NCBI GenBank assembly: GCA_913043905.1
Contig: CAJWNQ010000001.1
Span: 1-64,000, forward strand
From: an uncultured Paracoccaceae bacterium
Lineage (GTDB): Bacteria > Pseudomonadota > Alphaproteobacteria > Rhodobacterales > Rhodobacteraceae
DNA length: 64,000 nt
Direction: 5' to 3'
Shown: piece after piece, positions 35,611-45,018 of the stretch
Layout: each line of letters starts with the position of its first letter
Position numbering within the stretch: the stretch's first letter is position 1
Translations under genes and position numbers: made by a program
The notes under the pieces: model-generated
Seen by the model: only the letters and a program-made list of their open reading frames with translations
Told to the model about the DNA's origin: nothing
The model's database searches: none

Positions 35611-36300
35611 ATGTTAAAAGATTCACCAGCTCTGTTCGAGATTGATCGACCTGAAAACATGACAACACAAGAATATATTTATCAAAGACTGCGAAAATCC
35701 ATAATGTTGGGGCTAACAGTACCAGGTAAACCAATAACTATTCGCGGTATAGCAGACGCGCTGGAAACAAGCCCAACTCCCGTGAGAGAAGCATTGCGGC
35801 GCCTATCAACAGAGCATGGTTTAAAAATGTTGCCAAATCGACGTATTGTCGTACCCCAAATGACATCAATTAGATTTAAAGAACTTATATTATTACGTGT
35901 AACATTAGAAATCCATGCAGCTTGCGCAGCTCTACCCTTTATCACAAATCATTTAGTGAATGATTTATCTGATTTAGACTTAGAAATTGATGCCGCTGTA
36001 GAAAAAGAAAATTACAACCAACAAATTATATTAAATCAGCAATTTCATGAACTAATTTATACCGCAAATTCAGAACAGGTCATTATGCCCATGATCGAAA
36101 GTATATGGCTACAACTTGGGCCCTTTAATCGAATTGCCGCTAGAAATATTAAAGAATTTTATGTAGTTGATCACCACAAAGAAATTTTATCTGCACTCCA
36201 CGGCCGTCATAAAGAAGATTTAAAAGTTGCAATTAATGCCGATATAAAAGGAGCAGTTGGGCAATTACACCCTGATGCTTTAGAACGCATTTTAAAATAA
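35611..36300 (+). CDS. GntR family regulator with FCD domain
   Basis: A 229-residue regulator. The winged helix (about 20-85) includes TIRGIADALETSPTPVREALRRLSTEHGL, and an FCD all-helical effector domain (about 95-220) contains the metal or ligand residues ...NQQFHELIYTA... and DHHKEILSAL. GAGGG ribosome site 8 bases before ATG. Divergent from potF across the operator region, so it most likely controls polyamine uptake and itself; the ligand may be a polyamine or its breakdown product. Confidence 0.88.
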   Translation: MLKDSPALFEIDRPENMTTQEYIYQRLRKSIMLGLTVPGKPITIRGIADALETSPTPVREALRRLSTEHGLKMLPNRRIVVPQMTSIRFKELILLRVTLEIHAACAALPFITNHLVNDLSDLDLEIDAAVEKENYNQQIILNQQFHELIYTANSEQVIMPMIESIWLQLGPFNRIAARNIKEFYVVDHHKEILSALHGRHKEDLKVAINADIKGAVGQLHPDALERILK

Positions 36301-36374
36301 GGGAAATAGGAAATTAAGTTTTATATTTTTTATAATCCAGACTGAGCAATACATAACAGAAAATTTACACCTCA

Positions 36375-37472
36375 TTAAGTATTAAATAAGAAGTGCAGAA
36401 CGTCACCATCTGCAACCAAATACCCTTTACCTTCTGCGCGCATTTTTCCCTTTTCTTTAGAGCCTTGCTCACCTTGGCACTCAACATAATCATCATAAGC
36501 TATAGTCTCTGCTCTAATGAAGCCTCGCTCAAAGTCACCATGGATAACTCCTGCTGCTTGTGGTGCAGATGTACCTTTGTGAATAGTCCAAGCACGCGCT
36601 TCTTTGGGCCCTACTGTGAAATAGGTTTGCAAACTTAACAATCCATAACCTGCAGCAATTAAGCGATCCAACCCAGCCTCTTTTAAACCAAGTTCGCTCA
36701 AAAACATTTCTGCTTCCTCAGCTTCAAGTTGACTAATTTCTTCCTCTATAGCTGCAGAAATTACTACCGATGCTGCCCCTTGCGAAGCAGCCATCTCAGC
36801 TACCGCCACAGAGTGTGCGTTACCTTCACCAGCATTGTCTTCTTCAACGTTACATACGAATAAAACAGGTTTTGCTGTTAATAAAGTAAGTAATTTCCAT
36901 TGTTTTTCTTCATCCTCAGCAATATTACAGGTCCGCGCAGGTTTGCCAGTTTCCAGTGCGGTTTTGGCGCGTTCAAGTAAATCGTTTTGCATGGCAGCAT
37001 CTTTATCGCCCCCTTTAAGTTTACGTACTAAACCCTTTAAGCGCTTTTCAATACTTTCTAAGTCAGCCAACATTAGTTCTGTCTCTATTGTATCAGCATC
37101 TTCAATTGGATTAACACGTCCATCAACATGAGTAACATCGTCATCATCAAAACAACGCAAAACATGGGCAATGGCATCACATTCACGAATATTTGCTAAA
37201 AATTGGTTTCCCAACCCTTCACCTTTTGATGCCCCTTTAACCAAACCAGCAATGTCTACAAAAGTCATGCGCGCAGGAATAACTGTTTTTGATCCAGCGA
37301 TTTTAGATAAGATGTCTAAACGCACATCTGGTACGGAGACCTCACCAGTATTGGGCTCAATGGTACAAAAGGGAAAATTTGCAGCCTGCGCAGCTGCTGT
37401 ACGAGTTAACGCATTAAAGAGTGTTGATTTGCCAACATTTGGCATACCAACAATACCTGTTTTAAAACCCAT
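36375..37472 (-). CDS. ychF: Redox-regulated ATPase YchF (OLA1 type)
   Basis: A 365-residue Obg-like ATPase. P-loop GMPNVGKST at 9-17, switch region FVDIAGLVKGASKGEGLGNQFL near 72-93, and NVEE in place of the NKxD guanine motif, which explains ATP preference. TGS-like C-terminal domain includes ARAWTIHKGTSAPQAAGVIHGDFERGFIRAE. Universal ribosome-associated protein; single gene behind an AAAGG ribosome site. Confidence 0.95.
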   Translation of the reverse strand: MGFKTGIVGMPNVGKSTLFNALTRTAAAQAANFPFCTIEPNTGEVSVPDVRLDILSKIAGSKTVIPARMTFVDIAGLVKGASKGEGLGNQFLANIRECDAIAHVLRCFDDDDVTHVDGRVNPIEDADTIETELMLADLESIEKRLKGLVRKLKGGDKDAAMQNDLLERAKTALETGKPARTCNIAEDEEKQWKLLTLLTAKPVLFVCNVEEDNAGEGNAHSVAVAEMAASQGAASVVISAAIEEEISQLEAEEAEMFLSELGLKEAGLDRLIAAGYGLLSLQTYFTVGPKEARAWTIHKGTSAPQAAGVIHGDFERGFIRAETIAYDDYVECQGEQGSKEKGKMRAEGKGYLVADGDVLHFLFNT

Positions 37473-37599
37473 AATCGTTTACCTTTAAATAATGTTTGTG
37501 GCATGTATCTGCTCAATGGGGCAAAGGTCAAGTAATCCAGCTCTTGAATTTACCCCAATTTTACCGCAATGATTTTTTAAATTAGGAAAATCCATTATT

Positions 37600-38391
37600 A
37601 TGACCCGTATTGCTAACAAATTTGCTGACCTAAAGTCACAAGGAAAATCAGCTTTTGTATCATATATTATGGCAGGAGATCCTGATTACGATACGACCCT
37701 AGAAATCATGAAGGGACTTCCATCTGCCGGAGTGGATATCATCGAATTAGGTGCACCATTTACAGACCCAATGGCTGATGGCTCTACTATCCAATTGGCT
37801 GGCCAGCGTGCATTAGCAAGTGGGATGACTTTAAATAAAACTTTATCTATGGTTTCTAACTTTCGCGAAACTGATGACATTACGCCTATTGTCTTAATGG
37901 GGTATTATAACCCTATTTATAACCATGGCGTTGAGAAATTCCTTTTTGATGCAAAAAAGGCTGGTGTAGATGGCATGATTGTTGTGGATTTACCCCCAGA
38001 AGAAGATGCCGAATTATGTATTCCGGCAGGTAAAGCGGGACTGGATTTTATCCGCTTGGCTACCCCAACTACAGACGCACGGCGATTACCCAAACTTTTA
38101 CCAAACACTAGTGGGTTTATTTACTACGTTGCCGTCACTGGTGTAACTGGATCAGGTTCTGCAGATGCAAAAGCAGTAGGAGTGGAAATTAATCGCTTAA
38201 AAGAAAGCACTGATCTTCCTATTGTTGTCGGCTTTGGAATAAATACGCCAGAGGCAGCTCGTGACATGGCAAGTCATGCAGATGGTGCTGTAGTAGGGTC
38301 TGCAATTGTTTCAAAAATTGCAGCTGGCGATAGTGTATCAGATGTTTTATCTTTCGTTAAAAGCTTGGCCGATGGAGCTCATAGTGCTTAA
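37600..38391 (+). CDS. trpA: Tryptophan synthase alpha chain
   Basis: A 263-residue TIM barrel. Catalytic Glu49 ([11 protein letters not shown]) and Asp60 (MADG) are in canonical positions; the phosphate loops GVTGSGSAD and GFGINTPE are present. It cleaves indole-3-glycerol phosphate and passes indole to TrpB. No trpB or trpF lies beside it, so trpA is separated from its usual partners here. It is divergent from ychF. Confidence 0.95.
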   Translation: MTRIANKFADLKSQGKSAFVSYIMAGDPDYDTTLEIMKGLPSAGVDIIELGAPFTDPMADGSTIQLAGQRALASGMTLNKTLSMVSNFRETDDITPIVLMGYYNPIYNHGVEKFLFDAKKAGVDGMIVVDLPPEEDAELCIPAGKAGLDFIRLATPTTDARRLPKLLPNTSGFIYYVAVTGVTGSGSADAKAVGVEINRLKESTDLPIVVGFGINTPEAARDMASHADGAVVGSAIVSKIAAGDSVSDVLSFVKSLADGAHSA

Positions 38392-38488
38392 ATGAGGGCG
38401 ACTAAGAAAAGCTAATAAATTCTGTAGAATTGACGCTACTTATCCCTTATGGTAATTTGGTAATCTAAGTTTACCAATTGAGAAAAGC

Positions 38489-39652
38489 ATGGCATTTATC
38501 ACGACAATTGACGACCTCAAGCCTATCTATAAGCGCCGTGTGCCAAAAATGTTTTATGACTACACTGAAAGTGGGTCATGGACCGAACAAACATTTCGCG
38601 AAAACTCTAGCGACTTTAATCGATTGTACTTCCGCCAAAAAGTGGCTGTAGATATTTCAAATAGAACTACAGCCTCAAAAATGATTGGTGAAAATGTATC
38701 CATGCCAATTGCTTTGGCACCAGTTGGTCTAACAGGCCTACAACACGCAGATGGAGAAATTAAAGCAGCAAAAGCAGCACAAGATTTTGGTATTCCGTTT
38801 ACACTATCCACAATGTCTATTTGTTCAATCGAAGACGTTGCAGCCAATACGAACAAACCCTTCTGGTTTCAACTTTATTGTATGAATGATATACCTTTTA
38901 TAGAAAATCTTATTGATAGAGCTAAAGCAGCAAACTGTTCTGCACTTATTATTACACTAGATTTGCAAATCTTGGGCCAGCGACACAAAGACATTAAAAA
39001 CCAAATGACAGCACCCCCTAAATTAACCATTAAAAATTTAATAAATATGGCTACCAAACCAAAGTGGTGCATGGGCATGCTTAAAACTAAACGACATGGT
39101 TTTGCCAATATTATTGGCCATGCAACTGGTGTCGAAAACCTAACAAGTTTATCAGAATGGTCAGCCAAGACACTTTTACGCACATTAAGTTGGAATGATC
39201 TTGATTGGATTATCAAACGCTGGGGCGGCAAAGTTATATTAAAAGGCATTCAAGACGTAGAAGATGCCAAGATGGCCGTAAAAACAGGTGCTGATGCAAT
39301 TATTGTTTCTAATCATGGTGGACGCCAGTTAGATGGCGCTCTTTCATCCATTAGATCACTTCCAGATATAATAGATGCAGTAGGAGATCAAATTGAAGTT
39401 TGGATGGATGGGGGCATTCGTTCAGGCCAGGACGTTGCAAAAGCTCTATCATTAGGTGCTAAAGGTGTAATGATTGGTCGGCCGTTTATTTATGGGTTAG
39501 GTGCAATGGGTCAACCTGGCGTTACCAAAGCATTAGAAATCATTCACAAGGAACTAGATACAACAATAGCTTTATGCGGCGAACGTAGTGTCCAAAATAT
39601 GAGCCCAGACAACCTGCTTATCCCAAAAGACTTTCGGGGTAATTGGGAATAA
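38489..39652 (+). CDS. lldD: FMN-dependent alpha-hydroxy acid dehydrogenase (LldD-like)
   Basis: A 387-residue TIM-barrel flavoenzyme. Active-site residues: Tyr23/Tyr25 in FYDYTESGS, Tyr130 in WFQLY, Asp158 in ITLDLQ, Lys252 in VILKGI, His276 and Arg279 in SNHGGRQLDG; FMN phosphate site WMDGGIRSGQDVAKAL and IGRPFIYGLG. Full length for L-lactate dehydrogenase (quinone-linked). Other short 2-hydroxy acids are possible substrates. It follows trpA by 97 bases on the same strand without an obvious link. Confidence 0.88.
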   Translation: MAFITTIDDLKPIYKRRVPKMFYDYTESGSWTEQTFRENSSDFNRLYFRQKVAVDISNRTTASKMIGENVSMPIALAPVGLTGLQHADGEIKAAKAAQDFGIPFTLSTMSICSIEDVAANTNKPFWFQLYCMNDIPFIENLIDRAKAANCSALIITLDLQILGQRHKDIKNQMTAPPKLTIKNLINMATKPKWCMGMLKTKRHGFANIIGHATGVENLTSLSEWSAKTLLRTLSWNDLDWIIKRWGGKVILKGIQDVEDAKMAVKTGADAIIVSNHGGRQLDGALSSIRSLPDIIDAVGDQIEVWMDGGIRSGQDVAKALSLGAKGVMIGRPFIYGLGAMGQPGVTKALEIIHKELDTTIALCGERSVQNMSPDNLLIPKDFRGNWE

Positions 39653-39926
39653 GTAAGAATAATTTATTTATACTTCTCATAGCCCTAATCCAAATCAATT
39701 CATTTAGTATAGATTTATTATGCACACTTTAAAATATATATAAAATTAGTGAAATAAATTAATAATAAAAAAAGCTAAGGGTCAGTTATCACTTTTTTAA
39801 ATTTATAACATACTTATTATCAAGAATTATGGGAAAAATCCCTTCACATCAGTTTAAATCTGTCTTATACGGCGTCTTCAATGGTCATACACCCTGGAGG
39901 ATGGCCTTAACTTATGGAGAATTATC

Positions 39927-40574
39927 ATGGCAGGAAAAATTCCTGATCTAGAATTGACGCCGCGCGCGGGGACAGGCAAGGGAGCCGCCCGTCAAGCACG
40001 TCGTGACGGCCTTGTGCCGGGTGTTGTATATGGCGGTGGCGTAGAGCCCCAAGCTGTAACTATTCCGTTCAATATTTTGTTCAAGAAATTAAAAGATGGT
40101 GGCTTTATGTCAACACTATTTAATCTAAAAGTTGAAGGCGCTGACGATGTTCGCGCTGTCTGTCGAGGCGTACAACGCCACGTTGTAAAAGATTTACCAA
40201 CACATATTGATTTTTTACGCCTAAAACGCGATAGCCGTATTAACATGAATATCCCAGTTCACTTTTTAAACGAAGAAACAAGTGTTGGCCTAAAAAAGGG
40301 TGGGACATTGACAGTTGTACGCTCTGAAGTTGAGCTTATGGTTACTGCTGGCGATATTCCTGATTATATCGAAGTTGACTTAGAAAATCTTGAAATCGGT
40401 CAAACTTTAAATATTTCTGATATTTCTCTTCCTGAAGGTACGCGGCCTGTAATTACTGATCGTGACTTTGTAATTGCAAATATTGCAAAGCCAGGTGAGA
40501 CTTCTGATGACGAAGATGATGAGACAACAGATGAAGATGAAGGCGAAGCTCCAGAAGCAGCCACTGAAGAATAA
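39927..40574 (+). CDS. rplY: 50S ribosomal protein L25 / general stress protein Ctc
   Basis: A 215-residue long-form L25 with the N-terminal 5S rRNA-binding domain ([23 protein letters not shown]) and the CTC C-terminal beta domain (about 100-185), then an acidic tail of Glu/Asp after 190. It binds 5S rRNA in the large subunit. The 274-base upstream gap is AT-rich, with a GC-richer stretch just before the ribosome site that probably forms part of the leader. Codon choice here is richer in GC than in neighbours, as expected for a highly expressed gene. Confidence 0.93.
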   Translation: MAGKIPDLELTPRAGTGKGAARQARRDGLVPGVVYGGGVEPQAVTIPFNILFKKLKDGGFMSTLFNLKVEGADDVRAVCRGVQRHVVKDLPTHIDFLRLKRDSRINMNIPVHFLNEETSVGLKKGGTLTVVRSEVELMVTAGDIPDYIEVDLENLEIGQTLNISDISLPEGTRPVITDRDFVIANIAKPGETSDDEDDETTDEDEGEAPEAATEE

Positions 40575-40596
40575 ATCAGCTTCTATCTATAAATTT

Positions 40597-40626
40597 AAAG
40601 CCCACACCTATTGTGTGGGCTTTTTT
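40597..40626 (+). terminator. Terminator after rplY
   Basis: Perfect stem AAAGCCCACA(C) / (G)TGTGGGCTTT with a short loop and T-run, 22 bases after the stop. pth therefore probably has its own promoter. Confidence 0.9.
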
Positions 40627-40732
40627 GTATGAAAATGATTTATAATAAAAAATATTTAATTTTTATTAACGAGTAATTTGCAAACTTTTAAACAAAGTTT
40701 TAGAAACAAGCCAAATCACAAGAGTAAAAGAC

Positions 40733-41407
40733 ATGAAACTGTTTGTTGGCCTCGGCAACCCCGGAACAAAATATGCAAATAATCGTCACAATATTGGTTT
40801 TATGGCGTTAGACCAAATTGCATTTGACTATGCATTCTCTCCTTGGAAGAAGAAATTTCATGGCCAAATTGCTGATGGTCGGTTGGGACAAAAAAAAATT
40901 ACTTTACTAAAGCCTGAAACATTTATGAACCTTTCCGGGCAGGCGGTAAGTGAAGCTATAAGATTTTACAAAATATCATCAGATGATGTTGTTGTTTTTC
41001 ATGATGAACTCGATCTAGCTCCAGCAAAGCTTCGAGTTAAGACTGCCGGTGGTCATGCAGGACATAATGGGTTGCGCTCTATTCATCAACATATAGGAGC
41101 AGAATATGATCGTGTCCGAATAGGTATTGGCCACCCGGGACATAAAGACAAAGTTTCCTCTTACGTATTAAGTGATTTTGGTAAAGCAGATCAAAATTGG
41201 TTAAATGATATTATTCGTGGAATTGGTGATGGTGCCACTTTTCTTGCTGCGGGTGATCCAGCAAAATTTATGAATGCTGTAGCTATGCGAACAATTCCAC
41301 AACGCCCAAAACCTAATAGTACTGAAAAAAAAGACCCCAAAAAAAAATTGGACCCATTAGATTCACGTACTCCAATTCAAAAGCTGATGGATAAATTTGG
41401 ATATTAA
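40733..41407 (+). CDS. pth: Peptidyl-tRNA hydrolase
   Basis: A 224-residue Pth. Catalytic His19 with Asn9 (GLGNPGTKYANNRHNIGF), Asn66 in TFMNLSG and Asp91 in FHDELDL are in place; GGHAGHNGLRSI forms the lid. The C-terminus is extended and basic (KKDPKKKLDPLD). It recycles peptidyl-tRNA. rplY-pth is a common pair in bacteria, here split by a terminator. Confidence 0.95.
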   Translation: MKLFVGLGNPGTKYANNRHNIGFMALDQIAFDYAFSPWKKKFHGQIADGRLGQKKITLLKPETFMNLSGQAVSEAIRFYKISSDDVVVFHDELDLAPAKLRVKTAGGHAGHNGLRSIHQHIGAEYDRVRIGIGHPGHKDKVSSYVLSDFGKADQNWLNDIIRGIGDGATFLAAGDPAKFMNAVAMRTIPQRPKPNSTEKKDPKKKLDPLDSRTPIQKLMDKFGY

Positions 41408-41492
41408 CGTAAACGAATAGTTATAAATTAGGTATTTAGTTAATTGATTTAACTTTCTTATAAATATAAGGTTAACGACCTTTAATTTAGGG

Positions 41493-41511
41493 ATTTAGAA
41501 TTATTCTAAAT
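41493..41511. promoter_or_regulatory. Irr/ICE-like palindrome upstream of nfuA
   Basis: ATTTAGAAT-T-ATTCTAAAT, a perfect 9-1-9 repeat 58 bases before nfuA. It contains TTTAGAA-N3-TTCTAAA, which resembles the iron control element bound by Irr in alphaproteobacteria. Match is by eye, from memory of the motif. Confidence 0.55.
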
Positions 41512-41569
41512 ATTGACTTTTCTAAACTTAAAGAGCATATTTATTTAAGCCGAAAAAGGATGTAGCTTT

Positions 41570-42130
41570 ATGTTTATTCAAACCGAATCCACGCCAAACC
41601 CAGCAACTCTGAAGTTTTTGCCGGGCCAAACTGTAATGTCCATGGGCACTGCAGATTTCCCAACACCTGCCGCAGGTACATCATCTCCACTAGCAAAACG
41701 AATTTTTGCAGTAGACGGTGCTACAGCTGTTTTTTTAGGTCCAGATTTTGTGACAATAACTAAAACAGAAGATGCTGACTGGGATCATATAAAGCCAGCT
41801 TTATTAGGCGCTATTATGGAACATTTTCAATCAGGGCAACCTGTTATTGAAGGGGAAGATAATTCAGGTGGACATGCTGAACATAGTGGTGAAGATTCCG
41901 AAATAGTAAATCAAATCAAGGACTTGCTTGACACTAGGGTTCGCCCAGCAGTTGCTCAAGATGGTGGTGATATCACATTTCATGGCTTTGAACGTGGTGT
42001 TGTTTACCTTCACATGCAAGGTGCGTGTGCAGGTTGCCCATCTTCAACAATCACATTGAAAATGGGTATTGAAAACTTGTTGCGCCATTATATTCCAGAG
42101 GTAACAGAGGTGCGGCCTGTTGCTACCTAG
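41570..42130 (+). CDS. nfuA: Fe-S cluster scaffold/carrier NfuA-type
   Basis: A 186-residue protein with an Nfu N-terminal domain (1-90, MFIQTESTPNPATLKFLPG) and a C-terminal NifU domain with Cys153-x2-Cys156 in GACAGCPSSTITLK. It carries [4Fe-4S] clusters to target enzymes such as aconitase and SdhB. The two domains are joined by a His/Asp/Glu-rich linker. It is followed by tsaB with an 11-base overlap. An Irr-like palindrome upstream suggests iron-responsive control. Confidence 0.92.
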   Translation: MFIQTESTPNPATLKFLPGQTVMSMGTADFPTPAAGTSSPLAKRIFAVDGATAVFLGPDFVTITKTEDADWDHIKPALLGAIMEHFQSGQPVIEGEDNSGGHAEHSGEDSEIVNQIKDLLDTRVRPAVAQDGGDITFHGFERGVVYLHMQGACAGCPSSTITLKMGIENLLRHYIPEVTEVRPVAT

Positions 42131-42758
42131 GCAATTAATATTAGCTTTTGATACATCGGCCGCGCACTGCGCGGTCGCTTTATTTCTGGATGGAAAATGT
42201 CTTGAAGAGCGAGCCGAACCGATGATTAAAGGACAGGCTGAACGATTATTTCCTATGTGTGAAGAAGTTTTGGAAAATGCATCTATAAAATGGCCGAACT
42301 TGGATGCTCTGGCAGTTTGTGTCGGTCCTGGGAATTTCACAGGCGTTAGAGTAGCTGTCTCTGCTGCACGTGGATTAGCCTTATCTCTAAAAAAACCAGC
42401 GATTGGTATTTCAAAATTAGAAGCCATGGGTTTAGGGTCTCAAGGCAAATCAACAGTAGTAATGGACGCACGGCGTAATCGTGTTTACATGCAAAATTTT
42501 CAAGATGGTAAAGCTACGGATACACCAGTTTTAGTCGAATTAGAAAATGTGAAAAAATCAATCACAGCGATCATGACTGCAGATGATATAAACTGGGAAT
42601 TATTCCTAAACAGCTACACCCCCAAAATTACATTACCAAGTGCAATTGCTACCTTAGCAATAAATAAAATGGGAAAACATAATCCACGCCCTGCCCCTTT
42701 ATACTTACAAGAACCCAATGCAGATCTACCTAAAGAACAACCTGTTGTAATTTTATGA
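42120..42758 (+). CDS. tsaB: tRNA t6A biosynthesis protein TsaB
   Basis: A 212-residue ASKHA-fold protein. N-terminal ILAFDTSAAHCAVALF and GPGNFTGVRVAVSAARGLALSL are TsaB hallmarks. The start is TTG 42120, inside nfuA, 9 bases after GAGG; no ATG lies early enough to keep the first strand. It acts with TsaD/TsaE/TsaC in N6-threonylcarbamoyladenosine synthesis. rimI follows with a 4-base overlap, a standard pairing. Confidence 0.92.
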   Translation: MLPRQLILAFDTSAAHCAVALFLDGKCLEERAEPMIKGQAERLFPMCEEVLENASIKWPNLDALAVCVGPGNFTGVRVAVSAARGLALSLKKPAIGISKLEAMGLGSQGKSTVVMDARRNRVYMQNFQDGKATDTPVLVELENVKKSITAIMTADDINWELFLNSYTPKITLPSAIATLAINKMGKHNPRPAPLYLQEPNADLPKEQPVVIL

Positions 42759-43168
42759 TTAACCCAGAAAGTTTGGCAAACCTTCATGCGCAATGTTTTT
42801 CGACACCAAGACCATGGTCATCGAAAGAATTTCAAGAATTGCTATTACAAACATCAGTACATTTAGTCTCAAATAATTATGGCTTCATAGTAGGAATGTT
42901 GATGGGTTCTGAAGCTGAATTACTTACATTGGCAGTTGACCCTCAACGACAACGCGAAGGAATAGCCACAGAATTATTACAAGAGTTTGAAAGCTTATGT
43001 CGTTCAAATACTGTAAAAAAGATAATTCTTGAAGTTGTGGAAACTAATATACCAGCACGTAAATTATATGAAACCAATAGCTTTATTGTTCAAGGTGCAC
43101 GTAAAGACTATTATAGTGGAGCTAACGGCATCAAAGTTAGCGCAATTGTTATGGTTAAAGTACTTTAA
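42755..43168 (+). CDS. rimI: Ribosomal protein S18-alanine N-acetyltransferase-like (RimI)
   Basis: A 137-residue GNAT enzyme. Acetyl-CoA loop DPQRQREGIATELLQEF near 67-83, beta-bulge LEVVETNIPARKLYETNSF near 103. Position right after tsaB supports RimI. ATG overlaps the tsaB stop (ATGA), and the stop shares TTAA with the convergent SDR gene. Confidence 0.85.
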   Translation: MINPESLANLHAQCFSTPRPWSSKEFQELLLQTSVHLVSNNYGFIVGMLMGSEAELLTLAVDPQRQREGIATELLQEFESLCRSNTVKKIILEVVETNIPARKLYETNSFIVQGARKDYYSGANGIKVSAIVMVKVL

Positions 43169-43872
43169 CCGCGTCCTACAAATGGCATTTTATTCGCCAT
43201 GATGGTCATCGACAGTATATTAGTAGTTAAAGGCAATTTTGCCATACTCAAAACAGCTTCAGCAGCATCAGATACTGCCATAGTTTCAGCAACGCCATCT
43301 TCACCAATAAGGTTTGAAACCATTTCTGTATGTGCATTCCCAATGTCTATCTGCCCACAACAAATATTTAGAGCACGCCCGTCAAGCGCAATAGTTTTGG
43401 TTAGCCCAGTAATAGCATGCTTTGTAGATGTATAAGGTGCAGAACCCTCACGTGGAGCATGTGCTGAAATTGAACCATTATTTATAATTCTACCACCTGT
43501 AACTTTCATATGTCGGAAAGCTTCACGAGCAGATAAAAACATACCAGTCAAATTAACATCAACAGATTTTTGCCAGTCACTGAGTCTAATTTTATCAATG
43601 CGTGATTGGGGTGTAAAAATGCCTGCATTATTGAATAGAACATCAAGTCTGCCAAAGTGATTTACTACTGATTCAAAAGTAAAGATAACTTGATCCTCTT
43701 GAGTAACATCGCAAACAATACATAAAGCGTTAACATGATTATCTGCTACTATCTTAAGTTCATCGTCTCTCCGCGCGATCAAAGCAACATTCCAGCCGTG
43801 TTTTAAAAATAGCTTTGCAGCACAAGCACCAATACCACTACTCGCTCCCGTTATCATAATAGTCTTTTTCAT
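43165..43872 (-). CDS. Short-chain dehydrogenase/reductase
   Basis: A 235-residue classical SDR: TGASSGIG at 8-15, NNAG near 89-92, Ser in NNGSISAH near 136, Tyr/Lys in PYTSTKHAITG near 150. Substrate not predictable. It is divergent from the ureohydrolase gene (82-base gap), so the two could share control; sequence gives no more. Confidence 0.82.
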   Translation of the reverse strand: MKKTIMITGASSGIGACAAKLFLKHGWNVALIARRDDELKIVADNHVNALCIVCDVTQEDQVIFTFESVVNHFGRLDVLFNNAGIFTPQSRIDKIRLSDWQKSVDVNLTGMFLSAREAFRHMKVTGGRIINNGSISAHAPREGSAPYTSTKHAITGLTKTIALDGRALNICCGQIDIGNAHTEMVSNLIGEDGVAETMAVSDAAEAVLSMAKLPLTTNILSMTIMANKMPFVGRG

Positions 43873-43954
43873 AATTTATCCTATTAATTATGATTAAAAT
43901 ACTGGCTTAGTTTTATAAAAAATGCAAACATTCTAACGATCAAGGAGAACCTCA

Positions 43955-44923
43955 ATGAGTAAAACCCCAAATACTTTTTTCCAACCAGTAGATGGTATGG
44001 AATTACCCCGTTTTGCAGGAATTGCAAGTTTTATGCGTTTACCGCATTTAGAATTAGATAGCTTAGAGATAAACGATGTAGATTTTGGCTTAATTGGTGT
44101 GCCTTGGGATGCTGGGACAACTAATCGCCCGGGGCCACGACATGGTCCGCGCCAAATGCGAGACTTATCAACAATGATACGAGCCATGAACGGTGCCACC
44201 CGGGTCAAACCTTTTGAGATGGCAAACTTTGCTGATCTTGGAGATGCTCCAGTAAACCCAGCAGATATTCAAGATTGTATGGTTCGAATTACAGACTTCT
44301 ATAAAAAAATTAAATCTAAAGGTATTATTCCAATGACAATTGGTGGTGATCATCTAACCAGTTTACCAGTTTTGCGGGCACTAGCAGATGATGCGCCCGT
44401 TGGAATGATTCATTTTGATGCCCATACAGATCTTTTTGAAAGTTATTTTGATGGTTTTAAATATACACATGGGACCCCATTTCGACGCGCTATTGAAGAA
44501 GGTTTACTTGATCCCAAACGCGTTATCCAAATTGGTATAAGAGGATCCATGTATGACGGTGAAGACATTGAATGGGGTAGAAAGCAAGGCGTGACAATCA
44601 TTCAAATCGAAGAACTATTTGAACGTGGTATTGCCGATGTAATGCAACAGGCGCGCCATATTGTTGGCGATAGTAAAACTTATTGCTCATACGATATTGA
44701 CTTTATAGACCCAACTTTTGCCCCTGGAACAGGAACCCCAGAAGTTGGTGGCCCCAATAGTTTTCAGGGATTACAGGTTGTTCGTGAATTAAAAGGAGTA
44801 AATTTAATAGGAATGGACCTTGTAGAAGTTTCCCCTCCATTTGATCAATCTGGAGCTACATCTTGGCTTGGTATATCTATTGTCTTCGAAATGATGTGTA
44901 TGTTAGCTCAACTCAAGAAATAG
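43955..44923 (+). CDS. Second agmatinase/guanidinobutyrase-type ureohydrolase
   Basis: A 322-residue enzyme with all Mn ligands: His133 in GGDHL, Asp155, His157 and Asp159 in FDAHTDL, Asp247 and Asp249 in SYDIDFIDP. It differs from the ureohydrolase at 29066 in the substrate loop (RPGPRHGPRQMR in place of RPGCRLGPRAIR) and lies outside the polyamine island. GbuA-like guanidinobutyrase or guanidinopropionase activity is as likely as agmatinase. AAGGAG ribosome site 7 bases before ATG. A permease gene follows 95 bases on. Confidence 0.83.
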   Translation: MSKTPNTFFQPVDGMELPRFAGIASFMRLPHLELDSLEINDVDFGLIGVPWDAGTTNRPGPRHGPRQMRDLSTMIRAMNGATRVKPFEMANFADLGDAPVNPADIQDCMVRITDFYKKIKSKGIIPMTIGGDHLTSLPVLRALADDAPVGMIHFDAHTDLFESYFDGFKYTHGTPFRRAIEEGLLDPKRVIQIGIRGSMYDGEDIEWGRKQGVTIIQIEELFERGIADVMQQARHIVGDSKTYCSYDIDFIDPTFAPGTGTPEVGGPNSFQGLQVVRELKGVNLIGMDLVEVSPPFDQSGATSWLGISIVFEMMCMLAQLKK

Positions 44924-45018
44924 TTATTAAATCTTTAAAATTATCAGCATTTTTTGTGGCAAATACATCTTTATCCGTTATTGCTCGCATAAATTAAAAA
45001 AGTTCAGTGAGGGAATTG

